Assembly (NCBI GenBank): GCA_030704765.1
Contig: JAUYDD010000089.1
Span: 1-8,015 of the forward strand
DNA: 8,015 nucleotides
Source of the DNA: Nanobdellota archaeon
GTDB lineage: Archaea; Nanobdellota; Nanobdellia; Pacearchaeales; GW2011-AR1
Direction: 5' to 3'
Below, piece by piece: positions 1 through 6,301 of the stretch (position 1 is the first letter of the stretch; each line of letters opens with the position of its first letter). Below the pieces are notes generated by a model. It was given only the letters and a program-made list of their open reading frames with translations. It had not been told where the DNA came from and did not search any database. Made by a program: the position numbers and the translations under genes.

Positions 1-103
1 AACCATGTGTTAAAACACATGGCGTGTGGTTCTTGAACACCCCCAAAATTATTTTTGCTTTCTACATATTAAAATAAGTAAGGTACGCAAAAAATAATTT
101 TGC
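1..103. repeat. Two inverted repeats at the left edge
   Basis: Bases 3-10 (CCATGTGT) and 15-22 (ACACATGG) form a perfect 8-base inverted repeat around TAAA. A second, longer pair follows: 44-58 (CAAAATTATTTTTGC) is complementary to 87-102 apart from one extra A/T, with about 28 bases between the arms. No open frame covers them. They lie beyond the 3' end of the leftward membrane-protein gene and may belong to a structure or gene end that continues outside the window. Function unknown. Confidence 0.55.
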
Positions 104-135
104 TGGTCTTAAAAGATGAGGTTTTCAATTTCCGA

Positions 136-158
136 CATAAATAAAAATTAACAAAAAT
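136..158 (-). terminator. Oligo-T terminator of the membrane-protein gene
   Basis: On the minus strand, directly after the stop codon at 160-162, the sequence becomes a series of T-runs (the complement of the A-rich stretch at 138-158). Archaeal transcription commonly ends at such oligo-T tracts without needing a hairpin. A short ATCTT/AAGAT inverted repeat sits at 157-168, across the stop codon. Confidence 0.45.
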
Positions 159-159
159 C

Positions 160-606
160 TTAAAAGATATTAAATAATTCTAGGATAAAAACTAAAACAA
201 ATCCTACATATAATATTATTCTACTTATTCTTTTAGAATTTGAAGCTTTTTTCCAAGTTATGTGGTTTTTCTTCCAATCTTTTATATAAACAAGAGAATG
301 TACAATAAAAAATGCTCCAAATAAGATAAAAATAAGATTCATACTTCCCCCTACAAATCCGAGTATCATTAGTAATATCCCGCCTATAAAATTTTGTTGA
401 TAATCTAAATTTCCCATATAATAAAAGTCTTTGAATAATGAAGTGAATATTGATGTAGCAAAAATAAAAAGGATTATAGCCAGACTTATTTGTAGATAGG
501 GATTTTCTGTTTTAAATGTTACAAGAATTAAGATGAGTAGAAATATAATAAAAATTACTCTTGTTTTATAGGACATTCCTAAAAATCTATTTTCCTCTTT
601 TTTCAT
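160..606 (-). CDS. Small four-helix integral membrane protein, function unknown
   Basis: A 148-residue protein that I do not recognise. It has a short charged N-terminus (MKKEENRF), then hydrophobic segments at about residues 17-31, 38-58, 73-101 (possibly one long helix or a hairpin with a GGSMN turn) and 130-148. The C-terminus ends within the last helix. A basic, Trp/Lys-rich stretch around residues 110-127 would be a cytoplasmic loop by the positive-inside rule. No catalytic motif is visible. The start is supported by a TATA-like TATTTAAA about 25 bases upstream, which would make the transcript leaderless. It is divergent from the AAA ATPase gene and shares no operon with it. The reading frame and composition look like a real gene; the role cannot be guessed from sequence. 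Confidence 0.72.
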   Translation of the reverse strand: MKKEENRFLGMSYKTRVIFIIFLLILILVTFKTENPYLQISLAIILFIFATSIFTSLFKDFYYMGNLDYQQNFIGGILLMILGFVGGSMNLIFILFGAFFIVHSLVYIKDWKKNHITWKKASNSKRISRIILYVGFVLVFILELFNIF

Positions 607-627
607 TTATTCTTTAATAAAATAGAA

Positions 628-635
628 TTTAAATA
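628..635 (-). promoter_or_regulatory. TATA-like box of the membrane-protein gene
   Basis: The minus strand reads TATTTAAA here, with its centre about 25 bases before the ATG at 606. That is the usual archaeal TATA-to-start distance and implies a leaderless mRNA. Assigned by position and composition only. Confidence 0.5.
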
Positions 636-660
636 ATTATGTGTATGCTTAATACCAGAA

Positions 661-714
661 TCGAACTTTCGAATACTCGGTGTAAACGAATATATCCAAA
701 AGGATATACTTTGT
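661..714 (+). repeat. Dispersed palindromic repeat, copy A
   Basis: Holds a TCGAA/TTCGA inverted repeat (661-672), then GTGTAAACGAA (680-690) and a perfect palindrome TATATCC-AAAA-GGATATA (691-708), followed by CTTTGT. The same elements recur in the gaps at 2614-2645, 3183-3224 and 7784-7820. In this copy the GTG and the later GT are 33 bases apart, the same period as in the copy at 3183. It lies between two divergent genes, so here it cannot be a shared 3'-end signal. Confidence 0.7.
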
Positions 715-800
715 AATAAACAAGATTAATAATCAAAATCTGAAATCGGGGTTAATACACTATATCATTCAGAAATATGTACATCAGGACGACCATAAAG

Positions 801-826
801 TTTATAAATACATACATTTTAATGTA
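801..826 (+). promoter_or_regulatory. Promoter of the ATPase-phosphoesterase unit with a palindromic site
   Basis: TTTATAAATA at 801-810 is a good archaeal TATA box. Transcription would begin near 828-833, leaving a leader of about 20 bases before the ATG at 851. Immediately downstream of the box, TACAT-TTTA-ATGTA (813-826) is a perfect 5-base inverted repeat between box and predicted start site. A repressor bound there would block initiation, so it is a candidate operator; this is inference. Confidence 0.5.
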
Positions 827-850
827 CATAAGTAAAGCAATGAAAAAGAC

Positions 851-2107
851 ATGGAAAAAGCTAAATTAGAAGAATTTAATCATTGGTGGACAAGTGAAAA
901 AGTAGATACAGAATTAGCTTTGCCCTTTAAAAGGGATATCTATCTAGAGATAGAAAAGCATTTGGATAAAAGGTTCATTTTAGCATTAGTTGGACTTAGG
1001 AGAGTTGGGAAAACAACAACAATGTATCAGCTAATACAGAAATTAGTAGAAGCAAATATTAACAAGACAACTATTTTATTCTTTTCTTTTGATGAAGTTT
1101 CAGTAAAATTAAGCGATGTCTTAGAAACATATAAAGAAATTCATTCCAAAGACATGAGAGCAGAGAAGACTTATATTTTCTTAGATGAAATACAGAAGTG
1201 TGAAGGATGGGAAAATGAATTAAAAAAATATTATGATCTTTATCCTAAACTAAAGTTTATAATAAGCGGTTCAGAATCTCTTTTCATAAGAAAAAAAACA
1301 AAAGAAACTCTTGCAGGTAGAATTTTTGAATTTACACTAACTCCTTTTACTTTTAGGGAATACCTTAGATTTAACAAAGTAGAGGAAAACGAATTTAAAT
1401 ATGAAACAAAAATTAAACCCTTTTTTAACAAATTTGCAGAAAAAGGTGGTTTTCCTGAAACTTTTTCTTTTGAAACAGATAAAGATTTCAAAGAGTATAT
1501 ACGAGCTTTAGTTGTAGATAAAATAGTTTACAAAGATATTCCCAGAATGTTTAAACTAGAAGACCCTGATTTTCTAAAGGTTCTCTTAGAATTAATCTCT
1601 ACAAATCCTGGAATGTATATCGATTATCAATCTTTAAGTAAACAATTTGAAAAAGATAGAAGAGTAATAAAGGATTATATCAGTTACCTCAAGGAAAGTT
1701 TTTTAATTACTCTTTTAGGCAATTATAGAAAAGGAAGCATAACTACCCTAAGAAAGAAAAAAAGAGCATATCCAACCGACAATGCTCTGTCATACTTATA
1801 CAAAACAAAGATTGAAGAAGATTTTTTTGGAAGAATGATTGAAACTTTAGCAGTAAATAAACTTAAAGCTTTATCTTTCTGGAAGAATGGTGGAGAGATA
1901 GATATAATTCATGAGGATATGCCTATAGAAATAAAATATCAAGAAAAGATTAATTTAGAAGATTTTAAGACAATAAAGGAATTCATGAAGAAATTTAATA
2001 AAAGAGAAGGATTAATGTTAACTAAAAATGAAGAAAAAGAAATAAAATTTGAAGAAGGTATAATAAAATTAATTCCTGTTTGGAAATGGCTTATTAAAGA
2101 AAAATGA
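851..2107 (+). CDS. AAA-family ATPase with DUF4143-type C-terminal nuclease-like domain
   Basis: A 418-residue protein of the AAA_14/DUF4143 family. Walker A is GLRRVGKTT (residues 48-56, K54/T55). Walker B is YIFLDE (108-113, D112/E113), followed by the family's IQKCEGWENELK stretch. The polar ISGSES strand (138-143) is the sensor region. The middle part (about 220-320) looks like a winged-helix segment. The C-terminal part carries GEIDII and, nine residues after the Asp, IEIK: D351, E360 and K362 match the D...ExK signature of PD-(D/E)XK folds, as usual in DUF4143. The length is normal for the family. Members are abundant in archaea and anaerobic bacteria, often next to mobile or accessory genes, and their biological role is poorly defined. 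The stop overlaps the phosphoesterase start by four bases (ATGA), so the two are translationally coupled. The ATG at 841 is in another frame. Confidence 0.9.
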   Translation: MEKAKLEEFNHWWTSEKVDTELALPFKRDIYLEIEKHLDKRFILALVGLRRVGKTTTMYQLIQKLVEANINKTTILFFSFDEVSVKLSDVLETYKEIHSKDMRAEKTYIFLDEIQKCEGWENELKKYYDLYPKLKFIISGSESLFIRKKTKETLAGRIFEFTLTPFTFREYLRFNKVEENEFKYETKIKPFFNKFAEKGGFPETFSFETDKDFKEYIRALVVDKIVYKDIPRMFKLEDPDFLKVLLELISTNPGMYIDYQSLSKQFEKDRRVIKDYISYLKESFLITLLGNYRKGSITTLRKKKRAYPTDNALSYLYKTKIEEDFFGRMIETLAVNKLKALSFWKNGGEIDIIHEDMPIEIKYQEKINLEDFKTIKEFMKKFNKREGLMLTKNEEKEIKFEEGIIKLIPVWKWLIKEK

Positions 2108-2595
2108 AAATTTTTATAACTTCTGACACGCATTTTAACCATAAAAATATTATTAAATATGCCTGTCGTCCATTTAAAACTATTGAAGAGATGAATGAAG
2201 AAATAATAAAAAGATGGAACAATAAAGTGGGAAAGGGTGATATTGTTATCCATCTAGGTGATTTTGGTATAGGAAGCAAAAACGAGATAATAGAATTAAA
2301 AAACAAATTAAATGGAACTATTATACTTTTAAGAGGAAATCATGACCATAAAGCTACGCGGGAAGCAGGATTTTTACTAGTCAAAGGTAGTTTAGAAATT
2401 GAAAATCTAATTTTAAGTCATTTTCCCCTTTCAGAAGAAGAAATACCTAAAGGATTTATTAATGTTCATGGACATATCCATGAAAAAGAAAGTTTTAATG
2501 GAGTTAATGTAAGTATAGAAAAAACAAAATATGAGCCATTAGAACTAGAAAAATTAAAAGAGAGTATTAAGTTTAAAGAGAATAAACTTTCATAA
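2104..2595 (+). CDS. Calcineurin-like metallophosphoesterase
   Basis: A 163-residue protein with the full set of metal-ligand motifs of the calcineurin-like phosphoesterase fold: SDTHF (D8, H10), GDF (D53), GNHD (N79, H80, D81), SHFP (H106) and HGHIH (H122, H124). The SDTHFNHKNII...RPF opening is characteristic of a compact subgroup found in phages, bacteria and archaea. Such enzymes use two metal ions to hydrolyse phosphomonoesters or phosphodiesters; the substrate here cannot be read from sequence. The C-terminal 30 residues are Lys/Glu-rich and may be helical. It overlaps the upstream ATPase by four bases and has no promoter of its own, so it is the second gene of a two-gene unit. That pairing suggests a nucleic-acid- or nucleotide-directed job, which is inference. 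Confidence 0.9.
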   Translation: MKIFITSDTHFNHKNIIKYACRPFKTIEEMNEEIIKRWNNKVGKGDIVIHLGDFGIGSKNEIIELKNKLNGTIILLRGNHDHKATREAGFLLVKGSLEIENLILSHFPLSEEEIPKGFINVHGHIHEKESFNGVNVSIEKTKYEPLELEKLKESIKFKENKLS

Positions 2596-2613
2596 AATCT
2601 ATCTTAAAGAAAT

Positions 2614-2645
2614 TATATCCTTTTTGATATACTTTGTGTAAACGA
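2614..2645 (+). repeat. Dispersed palindromic repeat, copy B
   Basis: TATATC-CTTTTT-GATATA followed by CTTTGTGTAAACGA. All 32 bases are identical to 7788-7819, 5.2 kb away, and the identity stops abruptly on both sides. It lies between the convergent ends of the phosphoesterase gene and the leftward 114-residue gene. Its T5 loop, with a T6 run just downstream, could help end rightward transcription. Confidence 0.8.
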
Positions 2646-2655
2646 GCGTATACTA

Positions 2656-2661
2656 TTTTTT
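2656..2661 (+). terminator. Oligo-T terminator after the phosphoesterase gene
   Basis: A run of six T on the coding strand about 60 bases past the stop codon and just after repeat copy B. Together with the T5 in that repeat it is the best candidate for the end of the ATPase-phosphoesterase transcript. Confidence 0.35.
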
Positions 2662-2708
2662 ACCATAAAATTAAGAACATTTAGTAGTTAAATTGATAGA
2701 ATTGGCAT

Positions 2709-3053
2709 CTAAATAAATTGTAAACTATTTTGATAGTTGCCTTTGGGAATTTCTAAAGTATCATCATACCTTCTTGCATTTTTTCCATGTCCTATAAGAC
2801 AACGCCCTAAAGGCCAATAATTTGTCATTGTATAAACCTGAAATTCTTGTTCACTATCAAACCAAAGCGCACTAGCTCTCCAAGCAGTATCTTCAAGTTC
2901 TCTAGAAGTCATTTCTCCACCATTCTTAAAACCATAATGTGATAATCCTAATGTTCTTTTCACTAAAATTCCAATGTCTTTAAAATCTCTTACTGTTTTC
3001 TCTAAATCAGCTTTCCAACCTTTCAACGTTAAATAATCTTTAGTTTTTTGCAT
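2709..3053 (-). CDS. Unrecognised 114-residue protein
   Basis: I do not recognise a family. The protein is soluble, with no membrane segment or signal peptide. Notable are an N-terminal charged helix (about residues 1-35), a HYGFKNGGEMT turn, and an aromatic-rich middle (WRASALWF, YTMTNYWPLGR) followed by GHGKNARRYDD. The single Cys (C85) lies in PLGRCLIGHG. The many Trp and Tyr residues at well-spaced positions, and a codon pattern like the neighbours, argue for a real folded protein rather than a chance frame. The start is supported by GAAAGGT about 8 bases upstream and a TATA-like box about 40 bases upstream. It is transcribed in the same direction as the TrmB gene but 176 bases before it reads into that gene's 3' side, so it is a separate unit. 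No function is proposed. Confidence 0.72.
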   Translation of the reverse strand: MQKTKDYLTLKGWKADLEKTVRDFKDIGILVKRTLGLSHYGFKNGGEMTSRELEDTAWRASALWFDSEQEFQVYTMTNYWPLGRCLIGHGKNARRYDDTLEIPKGNYQNSLQFI

Positions 3054-3087
3054 TTTGATTTACCTTTCTTTAATGTGGTGATATTAG

Positions 3088-3097
3088 TATTTAAATC
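3088..3097 (-). promoter_or_regulatory. TATA-like box and Shine-Dalgarno of the 114-residue gene
   Basis: The minus strand reads GATTTAAATA here. A start site 25-26 bases downstream would fall near 3066, giving a short leader that just includes GAAAGGT (3062-3068), a weak ribosome binding site ahead of the ATG at 3053. Confidence 0.4.
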
Positions 3098-3169
3098 TTT
3101 CCATTGTTGTTACTATAAAGTTATTAATCTATCTCAAATTATAAGATAAAATGTGTTTAAAAGTTTGGT

Positions 3170-3176
3170 AAAAAAA
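3170..3176 (-). terminator. T7 terminator of the TrmB-family gene
   Basis: Seven consecutive A on the plus strand give T7 on the minus strand, about 55 bases past the TrmB stop and directly after repeat copy C. This is a normal archaeal termination signal. Confidence 0.45.
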
Positions 3177-3182
3177 CATATC

Positions 3183-3224
3183 TACTTTGTGTAAACTAAT
3201 ATATCATAAAGGATATACTTTGTG
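3183..3224 (+). repeat. Dispersed palindromic repeat, copy C (1.3 units)
   Basis: TACTTTGTGTAAACTA is followed by TATATC-ATAAAG-GATATA and a second ACTTTGTG. The two ACTTTGTG blocks start exactly 33 bases apart, which shows that the element is built on a 33-base unit that can be tandem. It carries several substitutions relative to the other copies (CTA for CGA, a changed loop), so it looks older. It lies in the 176-base gap just past the 3' end of the TrmB gene. Confidence 0.65.
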
Positions 3225-3229
3225 ACAGT

Positions 3230-3949
3230 CTATTTTTTAGCTATTTTCCACATCGCATCAAAAAATGAGATATATTTGTCCGCAATATCTTTAGACTTGA
3301 TAAGAATTCCTGTTGGTTCTTCTTTCCATGAAATAATAGCAACCTTATCATTTAGAACCATTGTGTTTGGGGGAAGTGGAAAGCTAATGTATCTTTTTTG
3401 AGTTATTGATGATTTAGTTGGGGAATAACGGTTTTGTTTATGGAATATTCCTTTAACTATTATCTTCTTTTCCCTGAATAATTGTTTAGTGTATCTAAAG
3501 ACATTTTCTCGAGCAAGTTTGTAATCTTCAGGATTTTCTACTGAAAAAGTTCTATAAATGTCTCCTTTTTTCGCATCTTTAATTAATTCAGACATAATGG
3601 TTTTTATTCCCTTAAAAGACTTAAAAAATTCAACACCTTCATTTTCTGTTTTCTTTTGCCTTGCCTTTAACTCTGGAAGAATCTTAATATACTCTCCTTT
3701 TTTTAATTCGATATAATCAAGTATAACCTCTGGGTCTGGAGCCTTGTAATATTTTACCTGGCTTTTTTTAATATAAGAAAGCAAACCTTTAGAAATCAAT
3801 TTATTAATAGCATCATAAACAGATGAACTTTGCAGCCCAGATTTCTCAATAATTTTTCCAGCTTTAGACTCTCCAAGTTCTAATACAGCAATAAAAACTT
3901 TTATCTCAATACGTGAAAGCCCAATATTTTCCAATACTGAAGTATCCAT
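3230..3949 (-). CDS. TrmB-family transcriptional regulator
   Basis: A 239-residue protein. Residues about 8-75 form the TrmB-type winged helix: LSRIEIKVFIAVLELGES, then a recognition helix (GLQSSSVYDAINKLISKGLL) and a wing ending in KYYKAPDPEVIL. A charged helix (about 80-105) matches the dimerisation coiled coil. The C-terminal part (FFKSFKGIKTIMSELI ... RTFSVENPEDY ... NTMVLNDKVAIISW ... FFDAMWKIAK) is the short effector domain of many archaeal members, without the long sugar-binding domain of classical TrmB. The family is almost exclusively archaeal and typically controls adjacent transport or metabolic genes. It is divergent from the HD-ABC operon with only 87 bases between starts, which makes that operon its likely target. 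A TATA-like box about 25 bases upstream predicts a leaderless mRNA and supports the chosen start. Confidence 0.9.
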   Translation of the reverse strand: MDTSVLENIGLSRIEIKVFIAVLELGESKAGKIIEKSGLQSSSVYDAINKLISKGLLSYIKKSQVKYYKAPDPEVILDYIELKKGEYIKILPELKARQKKTENEGVEFFKSFKGIKTIMSELIKDAKKGDIYRTFSVENPEDYKLARENVFRYTKQLFREKKIIVKGIFHKQNRYSPTKSSITQKRYISFPLPPNTMVLNDKVAIISWKEEPTGILIKSKDIADKYISFFDAMWKIAKK

Positions 3950-3968
3950 TGCTTTCCTAAATCTTCTG

Positions 3969-3979
3969 TATTTTTAAAT
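3969..3979 (-). promoter_or_regulatory. TATA box of the TrmB-family gene
   Basis: The minus strand reads ATTTAAAAATA, centred about 25 bases before the ATG at 3949. Transcription would therefore begin at or next to the start codon. Confidence 0.55.
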
Positions 3980-3989
3980 GTTACTCTCC

Positions 3990-4008
3990 AAAATTGTTGA
4001 GCAATTTT
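3990..4008. promoter_or_regulatory. Palindrome between divergent promoters, candidate operator
   Basis: AAAATTG-TTGAG-CAATTTT is a perfect 7-5-7 inverted repeat. It lies in the 87-base gap between the TrmB gene and the HD-ABC operon, and its right arm runs into the TATA box of the operon, covering where the B-recognition element would sit. Dimeric TrmB proteins bind such palindromes, so this is the natural candidate for the regulator's own site. Binding is inferred, not shown. Confidence 0.5.
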
Positions 4009-4017
4009 TTATATATT
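4006..4017 (+). promoter_or_regulatory. TATA box of the HD-ABC operon
   Basis: TTTTTATATATT, centred about 25 bases before the ATG at 4037. The mRNA would be leaderless for the first gene, while the second gene has a strong internal Shine-Dalgarno. Confidence 0.6.
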
Positions 4018-4036
4018 CGTTTAGTTTATTAAAAAT

Positions 4037-4579
4037 ATGAAAGATAAAATCAAATATGAGCAGAAAGCAGAAGAATTCGCAATGAAAGCCCACAAAGGGC
4101 AATACAGATTAGATGGAAAAACCACGTATATAGAGCATCCAAGAAATGTTGCGAGATTACTGAAAGAAGCAGGAATTAAAGATGAAAACATTCTTTGTGC
4201 AGCATGGCTCCATGATGTTGTAGAGGACTGTGGAATAGAAATAGAAAGAATAGGGAGAGAATTTAATATGGAAATTGCAAGAATTGTCTTTGCATTAACA
4301 AGAGATAAGACTAGAAGTAGAGAAGAATATATAAAAAAAATAAAAAATTCTGATTTTGCAGTCCAGATAGTAAAGCTCGCGGATGTCTCGCACAACCTCA
4401 TGACTTTGCACAAAGATGTTCCTGAAAATACAGTTAGAAACATCATAAATGATTGTAATTCATTTTATTTTGGTTTAGCAAGAAAAATTTCTCCAACTTT
4501 TTATAATCTTCTCCAAACATATTTAGATTCATATAGAATAATGCAGAAACAGGAGGTGCAATTAGCATGGAAAAGATAA
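4037..4579 (+). CDS. HD-domain hydrolase related to SpoT/Mesh1 (p)ppGpp hydrolases
   Basis: A 180-residue stand-alone HD domain. The order of motifs is that of the RelA/SpoT hydrolase half and of Mesh1: AHKGQYRLDG (18-27), YIEHP (H34), AAWLHDVVED (H59, D60, E63, D64), then ALTRDKTRSREEYI and VKLADVSHNL (D116, N120). Metal ligands H34, H59, D60 and D116 and the catalytic E63/D64 pair are all present, so it should be an active, Mn-dependent phosphohydrolase. There is no synthetase, TGS or ACT part; the length fits small alarmone hydrolases. The Arg usual in LADRLHN is replaced by Val (LADVSHN). It is the first gene of the operon and overlaps the substrate-binding-protein gene by 13 bases. Substrate alternatives include (p)ppGpp, NADPH (as for metazoan Mesh1), or a phosphorylated form of whatever the transporter brings in. 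Confidence 0.87.
   Translation: MKDKIKYEQKAEEFAMKAHKGQYRLDGKTTYIEHPRNVARLLKEAGIKDENILCAAWLHDVVEDCGIEIERIGREFNMEIARIVFALTRDKTRSREEYIKKIKNSDFAVQIVKLADVSHNLMTLHKDVPENTVRNIINDCNSFYFGLARKISPTFYNLLQTYLDSYRIMQKQEVQLAWKR
4551..4558 (+). promoter_or_regulatory. Strong Shine-Dalgarno of the substrate-binding-protein gene
   Basis: AGGAGGTG lies eight bases before the ATG at 4567 and inside the end of the HD gene. It fixes this start despite the 13-base overlap and suggests that the binding protein is translated more strongly than its neighbours, which lack such a site. Confidence 0.75.
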
Positions 4580-5562
4580 TAATTATGATGTTGATAATAG
4601 CAATTATTATTACAGCAACTTTAGCATTTATTGTTAATGAAAATAGGACAGAGTCAAATAAAGTTAATGTGAGATTGGAATGGCTGCACCAAGCACAATT
4701 TGCAGGATTTTATGTTGCAGAACAGAAAGATTACTACAAGGAAAATGGAATCAATGTCAATTTAAATATGGGGGGTGTAGACTATCCTGCTATTCAGATG
4801 GTTGCAGGAGGAAAAGAGCAATTTGGTTTAGCAGAAGCAGACCAAATTCTTTTAGCTAGAGAAAAAGGTGTGCCTATTGTGGCAATAGCAACACTCTACA
4901 GAAAAAATCCAACAGTTTGGTTTTCTCTTAAAAAGTCTAATATCACTTCGGCAGAAGAGTTTGTTGGAAAAAGAATAGGAACATGGCCTGATGTCATGGC
5001 TCTCTTGAATGTAATGCTAAAAAATGCAGGAGTAAAAAAGGAAAATATTAGTGAAGTTCCTATTAAGTATGACATAAGCCCCTTATTGATAGGGGAAGTT
5101 GATGTTTTACCTGGATATGTGATAAACGAACCGATTGTAGCTCAAGAAAAGGGCTATGATGTAAATATAATCTGGCCTGCAGATTATAACATAAAATTCT
5201 ATTCAATGACTCTTTTTACAACTGAAAATATGATAAAAAATAATCCAGAGTTAGTACAACAGTTTGTTAATTCAACCTTAAAAGGCTGGAATTATGCTTA
5301 TGACAATCCTGATGAAGCAGTAAATTATACATTAATGTACTCTAACCAATTAAATAGAGAACATGAATCAAAAATGATATATGCAAGTTTAGAATTATTG
5401 AAGCCTGATGATAAACCAATAGGATATATGGATAAAATTGTTTGGGAGAACATGCAAAAAATTCTTCTTGATAATAAGGATATGAAAAATCCAATTAATA
5501 ATATAAATGAGGTTTATACTAATAAATTTTTAGAAAATTATTATCATGGAATCAATAATTAA
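4567..5562 (+). CDS. ABC transporter substrate-binding protein, NMT1/THI5 family (ThiY-like)
   Basis: A 331-residue extracytoplasmic binding protein. Residues 4-23 are a single hydrophobic helix; no Cys follows, so it is probably held in the membrane by an uncleaved anchor or released by cleavage rather than lipidated. The mature part opens with VRLEWLHQAQFAGFYVA (35-51), the NMT1/THI5 hallmark. Next come VAGGKEQFGLAEADQILLAR and VDVLPGYVINEPIVAQEKG, and then the SDYxxxFYSxTLFTTE-like segment (PADYNIKFYSMTLFTTE). This subgroup includes ThiY (binds formyl-aminopyrimidine, a thiamine precursor) and RibY-like riboflavin binders; alkanesulfonate binders are more distant. A thiamine-pyrimidine or similar N-heterocycle is therefore the best guess, not proven. 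It overlaps the HD gene by 13 bases and the ATPase gene by 17. Confidence 0.9.
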   Translation: MEKIIIMMLIIAIIITATLAFIVNENRTESNKVNVRLEWLHQAQFAGFYVAEQKDYYKENGINVNLNMGGVDYPAIQMVAGGKEQFGLAEADQILLAREKGVPIVAIATLYRKNPTVWFSLKKSNITSAEEFVGKRIGTWPDVMALLNVMLKNAGVKKENISEVPIKYDISPLLIGEVDVLPGYVINEPIVAQEKGYDVNIIWPADYNIKFYSMTLFTTENMIKNNPELVQQFVNSTLKGWNYAYDNPDEAVNYTLMYSNQLNREHESKMIYASLELLKPDDKPIGYMDKIVWENMQKILLDNKDMKNPINNINEVYTNKFLENYYHGINN

Positions 5563-6301
5563 AGTTGAAAATATAAGTAAAAATTATGATAAACTTCCTG
5601 TTTTGGATAATATAAATTTGAGTGTAAAAGAAGGAGAGTTTGTTTCTATTATTGGTCCTAGTGGTTGTGGTAAAACTACTCTCCTTAAAATTCTCGGTGG
5701 ATTGATTCCAGCCACGAGCGGAGATATAAAAATAAGAGGGAGTCCTGTTAAAGTTGCATTAGAAAGACGGGAATTTGGTTTTGTTTTTCAAAATCCAATT
5801 CTGTTGCCTTGGCGAACTGCTTTAAAAAATACAGAACTTCCCTTAGAGATTTTTGGAAACAATAATCCACAGATTTCATCTAAAAAATTACTAAAAATTG
5901 TTGGTTTAGAAGGCTTTGAGAATTACTACCCAAAAGAATTAAGTGGGGGGATGCAACAAAGAATAGCAATTGCAAGAGCATTAACTTTTGAACCAGCAAT
6001 TTTGTTAATGGACGAGCCATTTGGGGCTTTAGATGAAATAACAAGAAATAAAATGAATTTAGAGCTGTTGAGAGTCTGGAAAGAAGAAAAAGCAACAATT
6101 TCCGCAGTTATTTTTGTTACCCATTCTATTCCTGAAGCAGTTTTTCTCTCAGATAAAATTATTATTTTGTCAAAAAGGCCTGCTAAAATAGAAAAAGTTT
6201 TAGAGATTAATCTGCCAAGACCTAGAAAAGTTGAGGTGAAATATTCTAAAAAATATATTGGGTTGGTAAAATGCATAAGGGAAATTCTCAAAGAGGACTG
6301 A
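5546..6301 (+). CDS. ABC transporter ATP-binding protein (ThiZ/SsuB/TauB type)
   Basis: A 251-residue nucleotide-binding subunit with all motifs intact: Walker A GPSGCGKTT (37-45), Q-loop Q82 in FVFQNPILLPWRTALKN, signature LSGGMQQR (132-139), Walker B ILLMDEP (D156, E157), D-loop GALDE and switch H193 in VTHSIPEA. The LLPWRTxxxN stretch after the Q-loop is typical of the nitrate/taurine/thiamine-precursor importers, matching the neighbouring permease and binding protein. It would form a cytoplasmic homodimer that drives the permease. The start overlaps the preceding gene by 17 bases and has no clear ribosome binding site, so translation is likely coupled. The end overlaps the permease by 31 bases. 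Confidence 0.94.
   Translation: MESIIKVENISKNYDKLPVLDNINLSVKEGEFVSIIGPSGCGKTTLLKILGGLIPATSGDIKIRGSPVKVALERREFGFVFQNPILLPWRTALKNTELPLEIFGNNNPQISSKKLLKIVGLEGFENYYPKELSGGMQQRIAIARALTFEPAILLMDEPFGALDEITRNKMNLELLRVWKEEKATISAVIFVTHSIPEAVFLSDKIIILSKRPAKIEKVLEINLPRPRKVEVKYSKKYIGLVKCIREILKED

Noticed and set aside
640..672. Minus-strand GTTCGATTCTGG resembles the T-arm and 3' end of a tRNA, suggesting a tRNA remnant or attachment site.
   Set aside because: The bases before the T-loop do not pair with those after it, no anticodon or D-arm is present upstream, and no integrase is near. A chance match is more likely.
1939..2306. Leftward open frames inside the ATPase and phosphoesterase genes.
   Set aside because: They are antisense shadows of genes with clear motifs and show no family signature of their own.
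2614..3224. Repeats of 32-33 bases as a CRISPR array.
   Set aside because: Copies are scattered over 7 kb, singly in separate gaps, without regular spacers; the 33-base period in one copy reflects a tandem unit, not repeat plus spacer.
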